DNA of 64,000 nucleotides from Alphaproteobacteria bacterium HGW-Alphaproteobacteria-4. GTDB taxonomy: Bacteria; Pseudomonadota; Alphaproteobacteria; Rhodobacterales; Rhodobacteraceae. The notes beneath the pieces were generated by a model. That model worked only from the letters and a program-made list of their open reading frames with translations. It did not search any database and was not told where the DNA came from. The position numbers were made by a program, and so were the translations under genes. Every line of letters begins with the position of its first letter. Positions within the stretch are counted from its first letter, which is position 1. Positions 40,334-47,792 of the stretch are shown one piece after another. Location: NCBI GenBank assembly GCA_002842855.1, contig PHEE01000009.1, forward strand, positions 141,198 through 205,197, read 5' to 3'.

Positions 40334-41533
40334 TTGACCGACATATCTGATCGCAAGCCATCGAGCCCCGTCTATCTGGTCATCTTTGCGATCAGCCTTG
40401 GGCATTTTCTCAATGACATCATGCAATCGCTGGTGGCGGCGATCTACCCGCTGTTGCGCGACGAATTCGAGCTGAGCTTCTGGCAGATCGGGCTTTTGAC
40501 CTTTTCCTTTCAGGTCACGGCATCGCTTTTGCAGCCGCTTGTCGGATCTTACACCGACAAGCATCCGCTGCCGCAATCGCTGTCGTTTGGCATGCTGGCA
40601 ACGCTGTGCGGCCTCGTCATGCTGGCGCTTGCGCCCGGCTATCCGGTCCTTGTTGCGGGGGCGATGCTTATCGGGATCGGCTCGGCGGTTTTCCACCCCG
40701 AAGCATCGCGCGTGGCGCGGCTTGCCTCGGGCGGCCGCTATGGCACGGCGCAGTCGATCTTTCAGGTGGGCGGCAATGCGGGCTCGTCGGTCGGGCCGCT
40801 GCTTGCGGCCTTCATCGTGGTGCCGCTGGGGCGCGGCAGTATTGGCTGGTTCTCGCTGGCGGCGCTGTTGGGCATGATCGTCTTGTGGCAGGTCGGCGCC
40901 TGGTATGGCCGCTTTCGCAAAGCCATGGCGGGGCGCGCCGCGCCAAGCCGGGTTCTGCCGCTACCGCGCCGCCGCGTGGTAACCGCCCTGCTGGTGCTGG
41001 CGCTTTTGGTGTTCACCAAGAACATCTACACGGCCAGCATCACCAGCTACTACACCTTCTTTCTGATCGAGCGGTTCGAGCTGACCACGCAACAATCGCA
41101 GATCTACCTGTTCGGGTTCCTGCTCGCCTCTGCCGTCGGGGTGGTTCTGGGCGGGCCGATCGGTGACCGCTATGGCGCGCTGACGGTGATCTGGATTTCC
41201 ATCCTCGGTGTGCTGCCCTTCACGCTTCTGATGCCCTATGTCGATCTGTTCTGGACCGTGGTCCTGTCGCTGCTGATCGGCGCAATCTTCGCCTCTGCCT
41301 TTCCCGCGATACTGGTTTTTGCACAAGAGTTGGTGCCGGGGCGGCTGGGCATGATCAACGGCGTCTTCTTCGGCTTCGCCTTTGGCATGGGTGGTATCGC
41401 GGCGGCGGCGCTTGGTGTGCTGGCCGACCTGCGCGGCATCGTGTTTGTCTATCAGGTCTGTGCCTTCCTGCCGTTGCTCGGGCTTCTGACCATCCTGCTG
41501 CCACGGCGGCGCGACATGATGGGCTGGCTCTGA
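40334..41533 (+). CDS. Major facilitator superfamily permease, fosmidomycin-resistance-like
   Basis: 399 residues with twelve predicted membrane helices. TTG 40334 (MTDISDRKPSSP...) is chosen because GGAAG precedes it by 6-7 bases; no ATG fits the family N-terminus. Landmarks are SLGHFLNDIMQSLVAAIYP, the A-motif-like GSYTDKHPLPQS, SAVFHPEASRVARLASGGRYG and GGPIGDRYGALTVI. The Fsr branch includes efflux pumps; here a catabolic intermediate or substrate is likely, because a LacI-type operator precedes the gene. Confidence 0.85.
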   Translation: MTDISDRKPSSPVYLVIFAISLGHFLNDIMQSLVAAIYPLLRDEFELSFWQIGLLTFSFQVTASLLQPLVGSYTDKHPLPQSLSFGMLATLCGLVMLALAPGYPVLVAGAMLIGIGSAVFHPEASRVARLASGGRYGTAQSIFQVGGNAGSSVGPLLAAFIVVPLGRGSIGWFSLAALLGMIVLWQVGAWYGRFRKAMAGRAAPSRVLPLPRRRVVTALLVLALLVFTKNIYTASITSYYTFFLIERFELTTQQSQIYLFGFLLASAVGVVLGGPIGDRYGALTVIWISILGVLPFTLLMPYVDLFWTVVLSLLIGAIFASAFPAILVFAQELVPGRLGMINGVFFGFAFGMGGIAAAALGVLADLRGIVFVYQVCAFLPLLGLLTILLPRRRDMMGWL

Positions 41534-41537
41534 AACG

Positions 41538-41573
41538 AAATGCGCGGCGGCCATTACCGCACGCCGCGCATTT
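41538..41573. terminator. Bidirectional terminator between MFS and livM genes
   Basis: A perfect 12-bp stem AAATGCGCGGCG (41538-41549) / CGCCGCGCATTT (41562-41573) with a 12-base loop lies directly between the convergent stops. On the plus strand TTTT closes it; on the minus strand a short T-run follows. Confidence 0.8.
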
Positions 41574-41595
41574 TGGTGTCAGGCTGTCGCCCGCG

Positions 41596-42639
41596 TCAGT
41601 CCCAGTTCAGAATTCGTGGCAGCTTGCCCTTGAGCGCCAGCGTGCCGACAATTCCAAGCGGAAAGAACATCAGCATCACCGCCATGATCACGCCGGTGCC
41701 CAGAATGTTCAACTCGGATGCGCCCATCATCGCCACGAAGAACTCGTTGAAGGCGACCAGCAGAACCGCGCCAATGACCGGCCCCGCCACCGTTCCCTTG
41801 CCACCAAGGATGCACATCAGCACCATATTCGCGGCGATCAGGATCACCAGAAAGATGCTGGGGCGGATGTAGGTCAGGTATTCACCCCAGACCGCGCCGG
41901 TCATGCCGATGAAGAAGGCCGAGATGGCAAAGGCGGTCACCTTGTAAAAGCGTGTGTCGATACCCGCGCTTTCGGCCTTGATCTCGTCTTTCGAGATCGC
42001 CCGCAAGCCAAGGCCGAACTTGGAATGCTTGATCCGGTACGACGACCAGACCGTAACAGCCGCGATCGCCACCATCGCGTAGTAATAGGGCAGCTTGGCC
42101 CATTGCGATGAAAGGTTGGGGGCCGGCAGGGTCACGCCATTGGCGCCGCCCACGAAGTGCCAGTTGTCGAACAAAAGCCGCGCGATCATCACCATCGCAA
42201 TCGACGAGATAATGAAGGCCGGGCCGCGCACGCGCAGCGTGATCAGACCAATGGCATAGCCAAAGACTGCCGCCACCAGCCCCGCGACCGGCGCCATGAT
42301 GATTGCCGAAATGCCAAAGCGCGCCAGAATCATTCCGGCAAAGTAGCCGCCGATTGCGAAAAACACGTTATGGCCAAGCGAAACATACCCGGCAAACCCG
42401 CCAAGAATGTTCCAGCCAGCGGCCATGGCCACATATGACGCGGTCAGCAGCACCAGATGCAGCATGTAGTTGTAGTTTCCAACAAACTGCACCAGCGGCA
42501 ACACCAGCAATATCACCAGAATGGCGAGCGGAAACCACACTGCACGGGTCTTGTCGGCAAGCCGCGCGAGGCGTTCGTTATACGCGGCGCGCGCGCTCAG
42601 AACATCGCCCGGGGTTGAATCGATCATTTGGCTTTTCAT
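41596..42639 (-). CDS. Branched-chain-amino-acid-type ABC transporter permease, LivM family
   Basis: 347 residues, about ten hydrophobic segments. The family motif is GFAGYVSLGHNVFFAIGGYFAG, with the ATPase-contact loop GLGLRAISKDEIKAESAGID and the C-terminal GGKGTVAGPVIGA. ATG 42639 overlaps the LivH stop (ATGA). Liv-type systems also take up urea, amides and aromatic acids, so the name gives no substrate. Last gene of the five-gene livKGFHM unit. Confidence 0.92.
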   Translation of the reverse strand: MKSQMIDSTPGDVLSARAAYNERLARLADKTRAVWFPLAILVILLVLPLVQFVGNYNYMLHLVLLTASYVAMAAGWNILGGFAGYVSLGHNVFFAIGGYFAGMILARFGISAIIMAPVAGLVAAVFGYAIGLITLRVRGPAFIISSIAMVMIARLLFDNWHFVGGANGVTLPAPNLSSQWAKLPYYYAMVAIAAVTVWSSYRIKHSKFGLGLRAISKDEIKAESAGIDTRFYKVTAFAISAFFIGMTGAVWGEYLTYIRPSIFLVILIAANMVLMCILGGKGTVAGPVIGAVLLVAFNEFFVAMMGASELNILGTGVIMAVMLMFFPLGIVGTLALKGKLPRILNWD

Positions 42640-43517
42640 CACAGCAACTCCGGCTTTTCGCCAAACAGGCCCTGTGGCCGGAACAGCAGCACAAGAAACA
42701 GCGCCAGAAAGAAGGTCATCGTCGACCATGTCGATCCGACATAGGCGCCTACGAAGGCCGCGACGATCGACAGCGCGAACGAGGCAACGACGGTGCCCAT
42801 AATCGAGCCCATGCCCCCCATCACCACCAGCGACATCAGAACCGCGATCCACTCCCAGTGTTTGGCGGGAAAGAAGCTGAACACGAAACTGGTCAGCGCC
42901 CCCGCCGCCCCGGCCAGGCCAATGCCGATGGCGAAAGACATCAGCCCGACCATGTTCACGTTCACCCCCAAAAGCGCCGCAGCATCGCGGTTTTGCGTGG
43001 TGGCCCGGATCGCGTAGCCAAGGCGCGAATACTTGAGGAACGCGGCCAACAAGCCGATGATCAGCATCGAGACCATTCCGGCATAGAGCTGACCCTTGGG
43101 AATGAAGATGTCGCCCAGAAAGAAGGCATCGGTGGCATAAGATGGCGAGGTCACCCGCTGGGTGTTGGAAAACATCGCCCCGAGTGCGCCTTCAACGATC
43201 ATCGCAATGGCGAAGGTCAGCAGCACGGTCATTTCCGAATAGGTCGCGCTCTTGGCGTTGCGTTCGAAAAAGATCTTGTAAAGAAGCACCCCGATCGCGG
43301 CCAGCAGCAGCGTTGCCACCGACAGCATGACCAAGGGGTCAATTCCCCACAGCCTGAAGCCCCAATAGGCCGTAAACGCCCCCGCGATGATCAGCGATGG
43401 ATGCGCAAGATTGACGATCCGCATCACGCCGAAAACCAGTGAAAGACCCGACCCCATCAGCGCAAAAACTCCCCCCAGGCCGATGCCCAGGATTGTTACC
43501 TGTATGATCTGCTCCAC
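42639..43517 (-). CDS. Branched-chain-amino-acid-type ABC transporter permease, LivH family
   Basis: 292 residues, about eight hydrophobic segments. GTG 43517 begins MEQIIQVTILGIGLGGVFALMGSGLSLVFGVMRIVN (in part), the classic LivH N-terminus, with GGGAG 7 bases upstream. The ATPase-contact loop is YAIRATTQNRDAAALLGV, and the C-terminal GGMGSIMGTVVAS is present. It is the partner of LivM and is translated in overlap with it. Confidence 0.93.
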   Translation of the reverse strand: MEQIIQVTILGIGLGGVFALMGSGLSLVFGVMRIVNLAHPSLIIAGAFTAYWGFRLWGIDPLVMLSVATLLLAAIGVLLYKIFFERNAKSATYSEMTVLLTFAIAMIVEGALGAMFSNTQRVTSPSYATDAFFLGDIFIPKGQLYAGMVSMLIIGLLAAFLKYSRLGYAIRATTQNRDAAALLGVNVNMVGLMSFAIGIGLAGAAGALTSFVFSFFPAKHWEWIAVLMSLVVMGGMGSIMGTVVASFALSIVAAFVGAYVGSTWSTMTFFLALFLVLLFRPQGLFGEKPELL

Positions 43518-43532
43518 GCTTTGCTCCCTGCG

Positions 43533-44261
43533 TCAGGCGACCTTGCGGCCACCCAGATAAAGTTCCTGAATCCGCGGATCATGCAGCACCTCTTGCGCCG
43601 GGCCCTCGAACAGGGTCCGGCCAAGGTCGAGCACCACGCCCCAGTCCGCGTGTTTCAGCCCCATCACCGCGTTCTGTTCGACCAGCAGCACGGTCACACC
43701 TTGTTCTGCGATCATCCGCACGATGGCGAACATCTCGCGCACGATCATCGGCGCAAGGCCCAGAGACGGCTCGTCGAACATCACGATTTCGGGCCGAAGT
43801 ATCAGCGTGCGCGCCATCGCAAGCGTCTGTTGCTGGCCGCCCGACATGGTGCCCGCGTGCTGATCGGCGCGCTCACGCAAGATCGGGAAGCGGTCGAATA
43901 TCTCGTCGATGCGGCGGTCGCGTTCGCGGTCGTTGTTCAGAATGTAACCGCCCATGCGCAGGTTCTCGCGCACCGTCATCTTGGGGAACAGCGCGCGTTC
44001 CTGCGGCACAAAGGCAATGCCGCGGCGCAGGGTCTGGTCGGGGCGCAACCCTTTCAGGTTTTCGCCCTTGAAGATCACCTCGCCCTTGCGGACCGGAAGC
44101 ATCCCGGCAATCACTTTCATCAGGGTCGATTTGCCCGCGCCATTGGGGCCGATGATGCAATGCACCTTGCCCTGCTGCACCGTCATATGCGCGCCATCGA
44201 GAATCGCGGGCCCGTCGCCATAGCCTGCGGTAATGCCTTCAACTTTCAGGAATTCGGTCAT
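43533..44261 (-). CDS. ABC transporter ATPase, LivF family
   Basis: 242 residues. Walker A GPNGAGKST, signature MSGGQQQTLAMARTL, Walker B VMFDEPSLGLAP, and the LivF-specific VPQERALFPKMTVREN and VLLVEQNAVMGL. It energises the importer with LivG. Its ATG overlaps the livG stop by one base. Confidence 0.94.
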   Translation of the reverse strand: MTEFLKVEGITAGYGDGPAILDGAHMTVQQGKVHCIIGPNGAGKSTLMKVIAGMLPVRKGEVIFKGENLKGLRPDQTLRRGIAFVPQERALFPKMTVRENLRMGGYILNNDRERDRRIDEIFDRFPILRERADQHAGTMSGGQQQTLAMARTLILRPEIVMFDEPSLGLAPMIVREMFAIVRMIAEQGVTVLLVEQNAVMGLKHADWGVVLDLGRTLFEGPAQEVLHDPRIQELYLGGRKVA

Positions 44262-45007
44262 CAGGCGGCCTCCTCATCGTCGGCACCGCCCAGATAGGCC
44301 TCGAGCACAGCCGGGTCGTCGCGCACCACCGCAGGCGTGCCTTCGCAAATCACCCGGCCCTGCGCCATCACCACGATCTTGTCGGACAGGCGCATCACCA
44401 GATCCATGTTGTGCTCGACGATCAGCACCGTCAGCCCGCGTTCATTGAGGCGCCGGATATGGGTCATGATCTCTTCCAGAAGCGACAGGTTGACCCCGCC
44501 GGCGGGTTCATCAAGCAGAATGATCTTGGGGTCGGACATCAGCAGGGCGCCAAAATCCATCAGCTTTTTCTGACCATAGGAAAGGTTCGAGCCATCTTCG
44601 TAGGCAATCCGGGTGATGCCCAGAAACTCCAGTATTTCCATCGCTTTCGCGCGCTCTTCCTCAGAAATCGCAGGGCGGAACAGGCCGCGTATGCCATCAA
44701 CGCGGGCCTGCACGATCATGTTTTCAAGCACCGTCATATCGGCCAGATTGCGCGATATCTGAAAGGTCCGGCTCAGCCCCAGACGGGTAATCCGGTTCGG
44801 GCGCAACTGGTCGATGCGCTGACCGTCAAGCCAGACCTCGCCCGAGGTCGGCAAGGCCGTGCGGCTGATGCAATTGAAGGCGGTGGTCTTGCCCGCGCCA
44901 TTGGGGCCGATCAGAGCGGTGATGGACCCGCGTTCGACCTTGAAGCTGCAATCATCAACAGCTTTGATTCCGCCAAAATGTTTGCAAAGGCTCCTGACTT
45001 CGAGCAT
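44261..45007 (-). CDS. ABC transporter ATPase, LivG family
   Basis: 248 residues from ATG 45007 (GGGGA 6 bases upstream); ATG 45013, two codons earlier, is possible. Walker A GPNGAGKTT, LSYGQKKLMDFGALLMSDP with the signature, Walker B ILLDEPAGGVNLSLLEEI, and the LivG-type VLIVEHNMDLVMRLSDKI. The 81-bp gap to livK holds a strong palindrome. Confidence 0.94.
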   Translation of the reverse strand: MLEVRSLCKHFGGIKAVDDCSFKVERGSITALIGPNGAGKTTAFNCISRTALPTSGEVWLDGQRIDQLRPNRITRLGLSRTFQISRNLADMTVLENMIVQARVDGIRGLFRPAISEEERAKAMEILEFLGITRIAYEDGSNLSYGQKKLMDFGALLMSDPKIILLDEPAGGVNLSLLEEIMTHIRRLNERGLTVLIVEHNMDLVMRLSDKIVVMAQGRVICEGTPAVVRDDPAVLEAYLGGADDEEAA

Positions 45008-45060
45008 GCGCATTCCCCGCCATTACAAGATTTTGTCCACGCCGCACCGGTCGGCGGCGT

Positions 45061-45089
45061 GCCGGTCTGCACCCGGGGTGCAGACCGGC
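45061..45089. repeat. 29-bp palindrome between livK and livG
   Basis: GCCGGTCTGCACCC (45061-45074) pairs perfectly with 45076-45089 around one central G. In RNA it would form a very stable hairpin just after the livK stop. No T-run follows, so it is better seen as a processing or stabilising structure that raises binding-protein levels over the rest of the transporter. Confidence 0.75.
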
Positions 45090-45094
45090 CAAGG

Positions 45095-46372
45095 TCACTG
45101 CCAGCCGTTTTTAGGGTACACGAGGTCCGCCGTTCCGGGGAACGCATTTGTCGGGTACACGAAATTCAGCTCGCCGTTGTTTTGCCACTGCGCCATCAGG
45201 AAGGGTTTGCCGACCGGCAGGCCGCGCTCGTCCCACACAAAATCCCCAAGGATCGTCTTGACCGGCTCAGCGGCCGTCCGCGCCCCCAGCCAGGCGTCAA
45301 GCTTGGCATTGTCGGTGCTGCCCGTCGCCTCGATCGCCTGCGCGATGGTCTGACAGACGGCGAAGGGAATGGCCGAGTCCTCATCAGGCATGAAGCCGTA
45401 TTCCGCCTGAAACGCCGCGATGAAATCGGCATTCGAGAACGGCTTGCTGCCCAGCACACCAACGAAAGGCGCATTCGGGTGCCACGAGGTATGCACCAAC
45501 ACGCCGTTCGAGGCATTGCCCACCGCCTCGTAATACTCCGATTGCGTGCCCTGGCTCAGATAGACCATCTTCGGATCGGCCCGCACGGTCTGCAAAGCCC
45601 GCGTCAACTGCGAGGCTTCTTCCGCCGAGGCCGTCAGCCCGATGATAAGTTCGGCCTTGGTGTTCTTGATCGAATTGGCGAGGTTCAGCCAGTCGTTGAA
45701 CCCCTCTTCGGGCCATTGCTGCTGCATCAGCACCTCGATGCCCGAGTCGGCAAGATAGCCCGGCGCCAGATCGGCCACGAGGCTGCCATTTGCCGGGTCC
45801 ATCACCTGCTGCCCAAGAAAGCCCGCAGCCACGGCGTTGGCAAAGAAGTCATCGGCCCAGACAATCACCGCGGTTTTCGGCGCATCCGCGGCGGCAATCC
45901 GGTCGCGGATCATGTCGCGCAGGCTGGAGCCGACATATTCGGCGGCGTTTGGTTGCAGGTAGTAAAGGCCCTCGTAGCCCTGCGTGTAGATGCGCAACGC
46001 GCCGCCTGCCGGAATCGGGTGCACCATGCCGTAGCGCGACAGGATGCTCGCAACCGGGAACGTCAACCGGCTGGAGAAAGTGCCAAACACCGCCTCGACC
46101 GCGTTCACGTTGATGAAGCGCTCATACTGGCTGATTGCCGTGGCGTTGTCGGACCGGTTGTCGCTGACCACCAGATCAATCTTGCGGCCAAGCAGGCCGC
46201 CGTCAGCGTTCAGCAGGTTCGCGCAAAGCGCATAGCCTTGTTGGTGTTTCTCGCCCGAAACCGAGAAGTTTCCTGTCATCGGCAGCGATGCGCCGATCTT
46301 CAGGTCCTGGGCCAGTGCCGGAGCTGCAAGTGCCATTGCCGCCGTTACGGCGATCACGATTTTGGACGTCAT
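45095..46372 (-). CDS. Liv-type ABC transporter substrate-binding protein
   Basis: 425 residues. The signal peptide (about 1-21) ends PALA before QDLKIGASLPMTGNFSVSGE, the standard opening of the Peripla_BP_6 family. Mature protein contains VVSDNRSDNATAISQYERFI and VFGTFSSRLTFPVASIL. The ligand is not a plain branched-chain amino acid by motif (the GPLTG-type loop reads LPMTGNFS), so a different small organic solute is plausible. First gene of the importer operon; two LacI-type operators lie 200 and 250 bp upstream. Confidence 0.92.
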   Translation of the reverse strand: MTSKIVIAVTAAMALAAPALAQDLKIGASLPMTGNFSVSGEKHQQGYALCANLLNADGGLLGRKIDLVVSDNRSDNATAISQYERFINVNAVEAVFGTFSSRLTFPVASILSRYGMVHPIPAGGALRIYTQGYEGLYYLQPNAAEYVGSSLRDMIRDRIAAADAPKTAVIVWADDFFANAVAAGFLGQQVMDPANGSLVADLAPGYLADSGIEVLMQQQWPEEGFNDWLNLANSIKNTKAELIIGLTASAEEASQLTRALQTVRADPKMVYLSQGTQSEYYEAVGNASNGVLVHTSWHPNAPFVGVLGSKPFSNADFIAAFQAEYGFMPDEDSAIPFAVCQTIAQAIEATGSTDNAKLDAWLGARTAAEPVKTILGDFVWDERGLPVGKPFLMAQWQNNGELNFVYPTNAFPGTADLVYPKNGWQ

Positions 46373-46571
46373 GTCTCCCCCCTTTGCGTATCACGCCGCC
46401 GAGATGCGGCCTTGTGTCGATCGGTTTGCCCGGGGCATTTGCGTGTCTTGCCGGACAACCCGGCTCAGTGTCCCCGCGCTCCGCGACCCGAGTCCTCCAC
46501 CCGTGCGCGCGGCATTCCCTCGCTGGTCGTGCCGAACGCCCGCAACTCGGTTGCAAGGGGTCGGTGACAGA

Positions 46572-46583
46572 GCAATCGTTTGC
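46572..46583. promoter_or_regulatory. LacI-type operator site 6
   Basis: GCAATCGTTTGC, 200 bp upstream of the substrate-binding protein gene. The 315-bp gap 46373-46687 holds this site, site 7 and no gene that I can support. Confidence 0.78.
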
Positions 46584-46621
46584 ACGATACCCCGAGGCGG
46601 ATCGCTTCACAAGGGATTAGT

Positions 46622-46633
46622 GCAACCGATTGC
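46622..46633. promoter_or_regulatory. LacI-type operator site 7
   Basis: GCAACCGATTGC (reverse complement GCAATCGGTTGC), 50 bp from site 6 centre to centre and 250 bp upstream of the substrate-binding protein gene. The paired sites would allow looping, as in other LacI systems. Confidence 0.65.
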
Positions 46634-46687
46634 GAAAAGACGCTACACCCTCTCAAGCCGCAGTGGCAAGCTGGCGAGGAAGCCTTA

Positions 46688-47758
46688 TCAGGCAGGCTGG
46701 CCGGTTGCGGTCGAAAGGCTCTCCCGCACCCAGTCGGCCACATAGGGCCGGTAGATATGGGGGATGTTGTTGCAGACATGATTGCCTGAAGGGAACACCG
46801 TGGCGCTGCATCGGGCCCCTGCCCATTCGGCCTGCGCGGCGGCCTGATCGGCCGGAAAGATGCGGTCCTGCCCGCCGTGCAGCACCAGCGACGGCACCGA
46901 CGCCGCCGGTGCTCCGGCAAGGTTGAAGGCCGCGGCGCGCAGCCGCGCGTCTTCGGCATCCGAGGCGCCCAGTGCATAGAACATGTTGTCGCGGTAAACC
47001 GGCGGCAGCGCGGGCCACATCGCGCCCAGATCGTGAAAGCCGTTGATCGACACCACCGCCGAAATCTCGGGCACCCCGGCGGCGGCACGCAATGCCAGAT
47101 GGCCACCAAACGCCATGCCGACCAACGCAATCGGCCCCGAAAGCCCCAGTTCGGCGCGGATATGGGCGCAACACGCCTGTACGGCAGTCGTAATGTCAGC
47201 GCGCAGGCCGCCAAAAGCGCGGCCCTCGCCCTGCCCCGGCCCGTCGAGCGAAACCGTCGCAAGCCCGCGTTGCAGAAAATGCGCTTCCAGCGCGGGGAAT
47301 TCTTCCTTGGTCGAATCCGACCCCGGCAGCAGCAGCGCCAGCGCCCCGGAAAACCGTTCCGGGCGGCGGAAATATGCCTTCAGCGCGCCCCCCTCGAACG
47401 GGATCGACAGCAGGCGCGCGGGCGGGTCGAGCAGCGGCGCCGCCTTGCGGTAGGCGGCGACCTTGCGCGCGCTCGCCGCATCTTTCTGTGCCAGATCGTC
47501 AAAAAACATGAATTGCGCGAAATGGTAAAGCAGCGCGGCGCGTGCATAGGCCGCACCTGCCGTAACGGGGCGGTTCAGCCGCAACGCCTCGTCGGCAAGG
47601 GCTTCGTGGCGCGCGGCCTCGGCTGACCATGCCCGGCACCAGTTCGGCCAGCTTCCCGCCGCCTCTATCACTGCGCGGGCAAGGCCCGAAGGTATACCCG
47701 CCACCTCGATGCGCGGCAGCCAGTGGCCCGCCACTTCAACCAGCCTTGTCTCGGTCAT
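46688..47758 (-). CDS. Alpha/beta-hydrolase-fold protein resembling 2,6-dihydroxypseudooxynicotine hydrolase, nucleophile replaced
   Basis: 356 residues. A helical N-domain with the family-typical WPNWCRAWSAEAARHEALADEAL and AALLYHFAQFMFFDD precedes the hydrolase core (about 115-350: LLPGSDSTKEEF, VSLDGPGQGEG). In known relatives a Ser sits in the G-x-S-x-G elbow; here it reads VGMAFGGH with Ala216, while Asp298 (GGQDRIFP) and His327 (PSGNHVCNN) are kept. DHPON hydrolase cleaves a C-C bond next to a ring ketone in nicotine breakdown, a chemistry in which the family's Ser role has been examined. Whether this copy is active is open. Last gene of the operon begun at 51618. Confidence 0.75.
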   Translation of the reverse strand: MTETRLVEVAGHWLPRIEVAGIPSGLARAVIEAAGSWPNWCRAWSAEAARHEALADEALRLNRPVTAGAAYARAALLYHFAQFMFFDDLAQKDAASARKVAAYRKAAPLLDPPARLLSIPFEGGALKAYFRRPERFSGALALLLPGSDSTKEEFPALEAHFLQRGLATVSLDGPGQGEGRAFGGLRADITTAVQACCAHIRAELGLSGPIALVGMAFGGHLALRAAAGVPEISAVVSINGFHDLGAMWPALPPVYRDNMFYALGASDAEDARLRAAAFNLAGAPAASVPSLVLHGGQDRIFPADQAAAQAEWAGARCSATVFPSGNHVCNNIPHIYRPYVADWVRESLSTATGQPA

Positions 47759-47792
47759 CGTGTTTGCCCTTCATGCTGTCTTGCCAGCCGCA

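Noticed and set aside
44411..46567. Long open frame on the plus strand across the Liv ATPase and binding-protein genes
   Set aside because: Antisense to two complete ABC transporter genes; composition is that of a GC-rich shadow.
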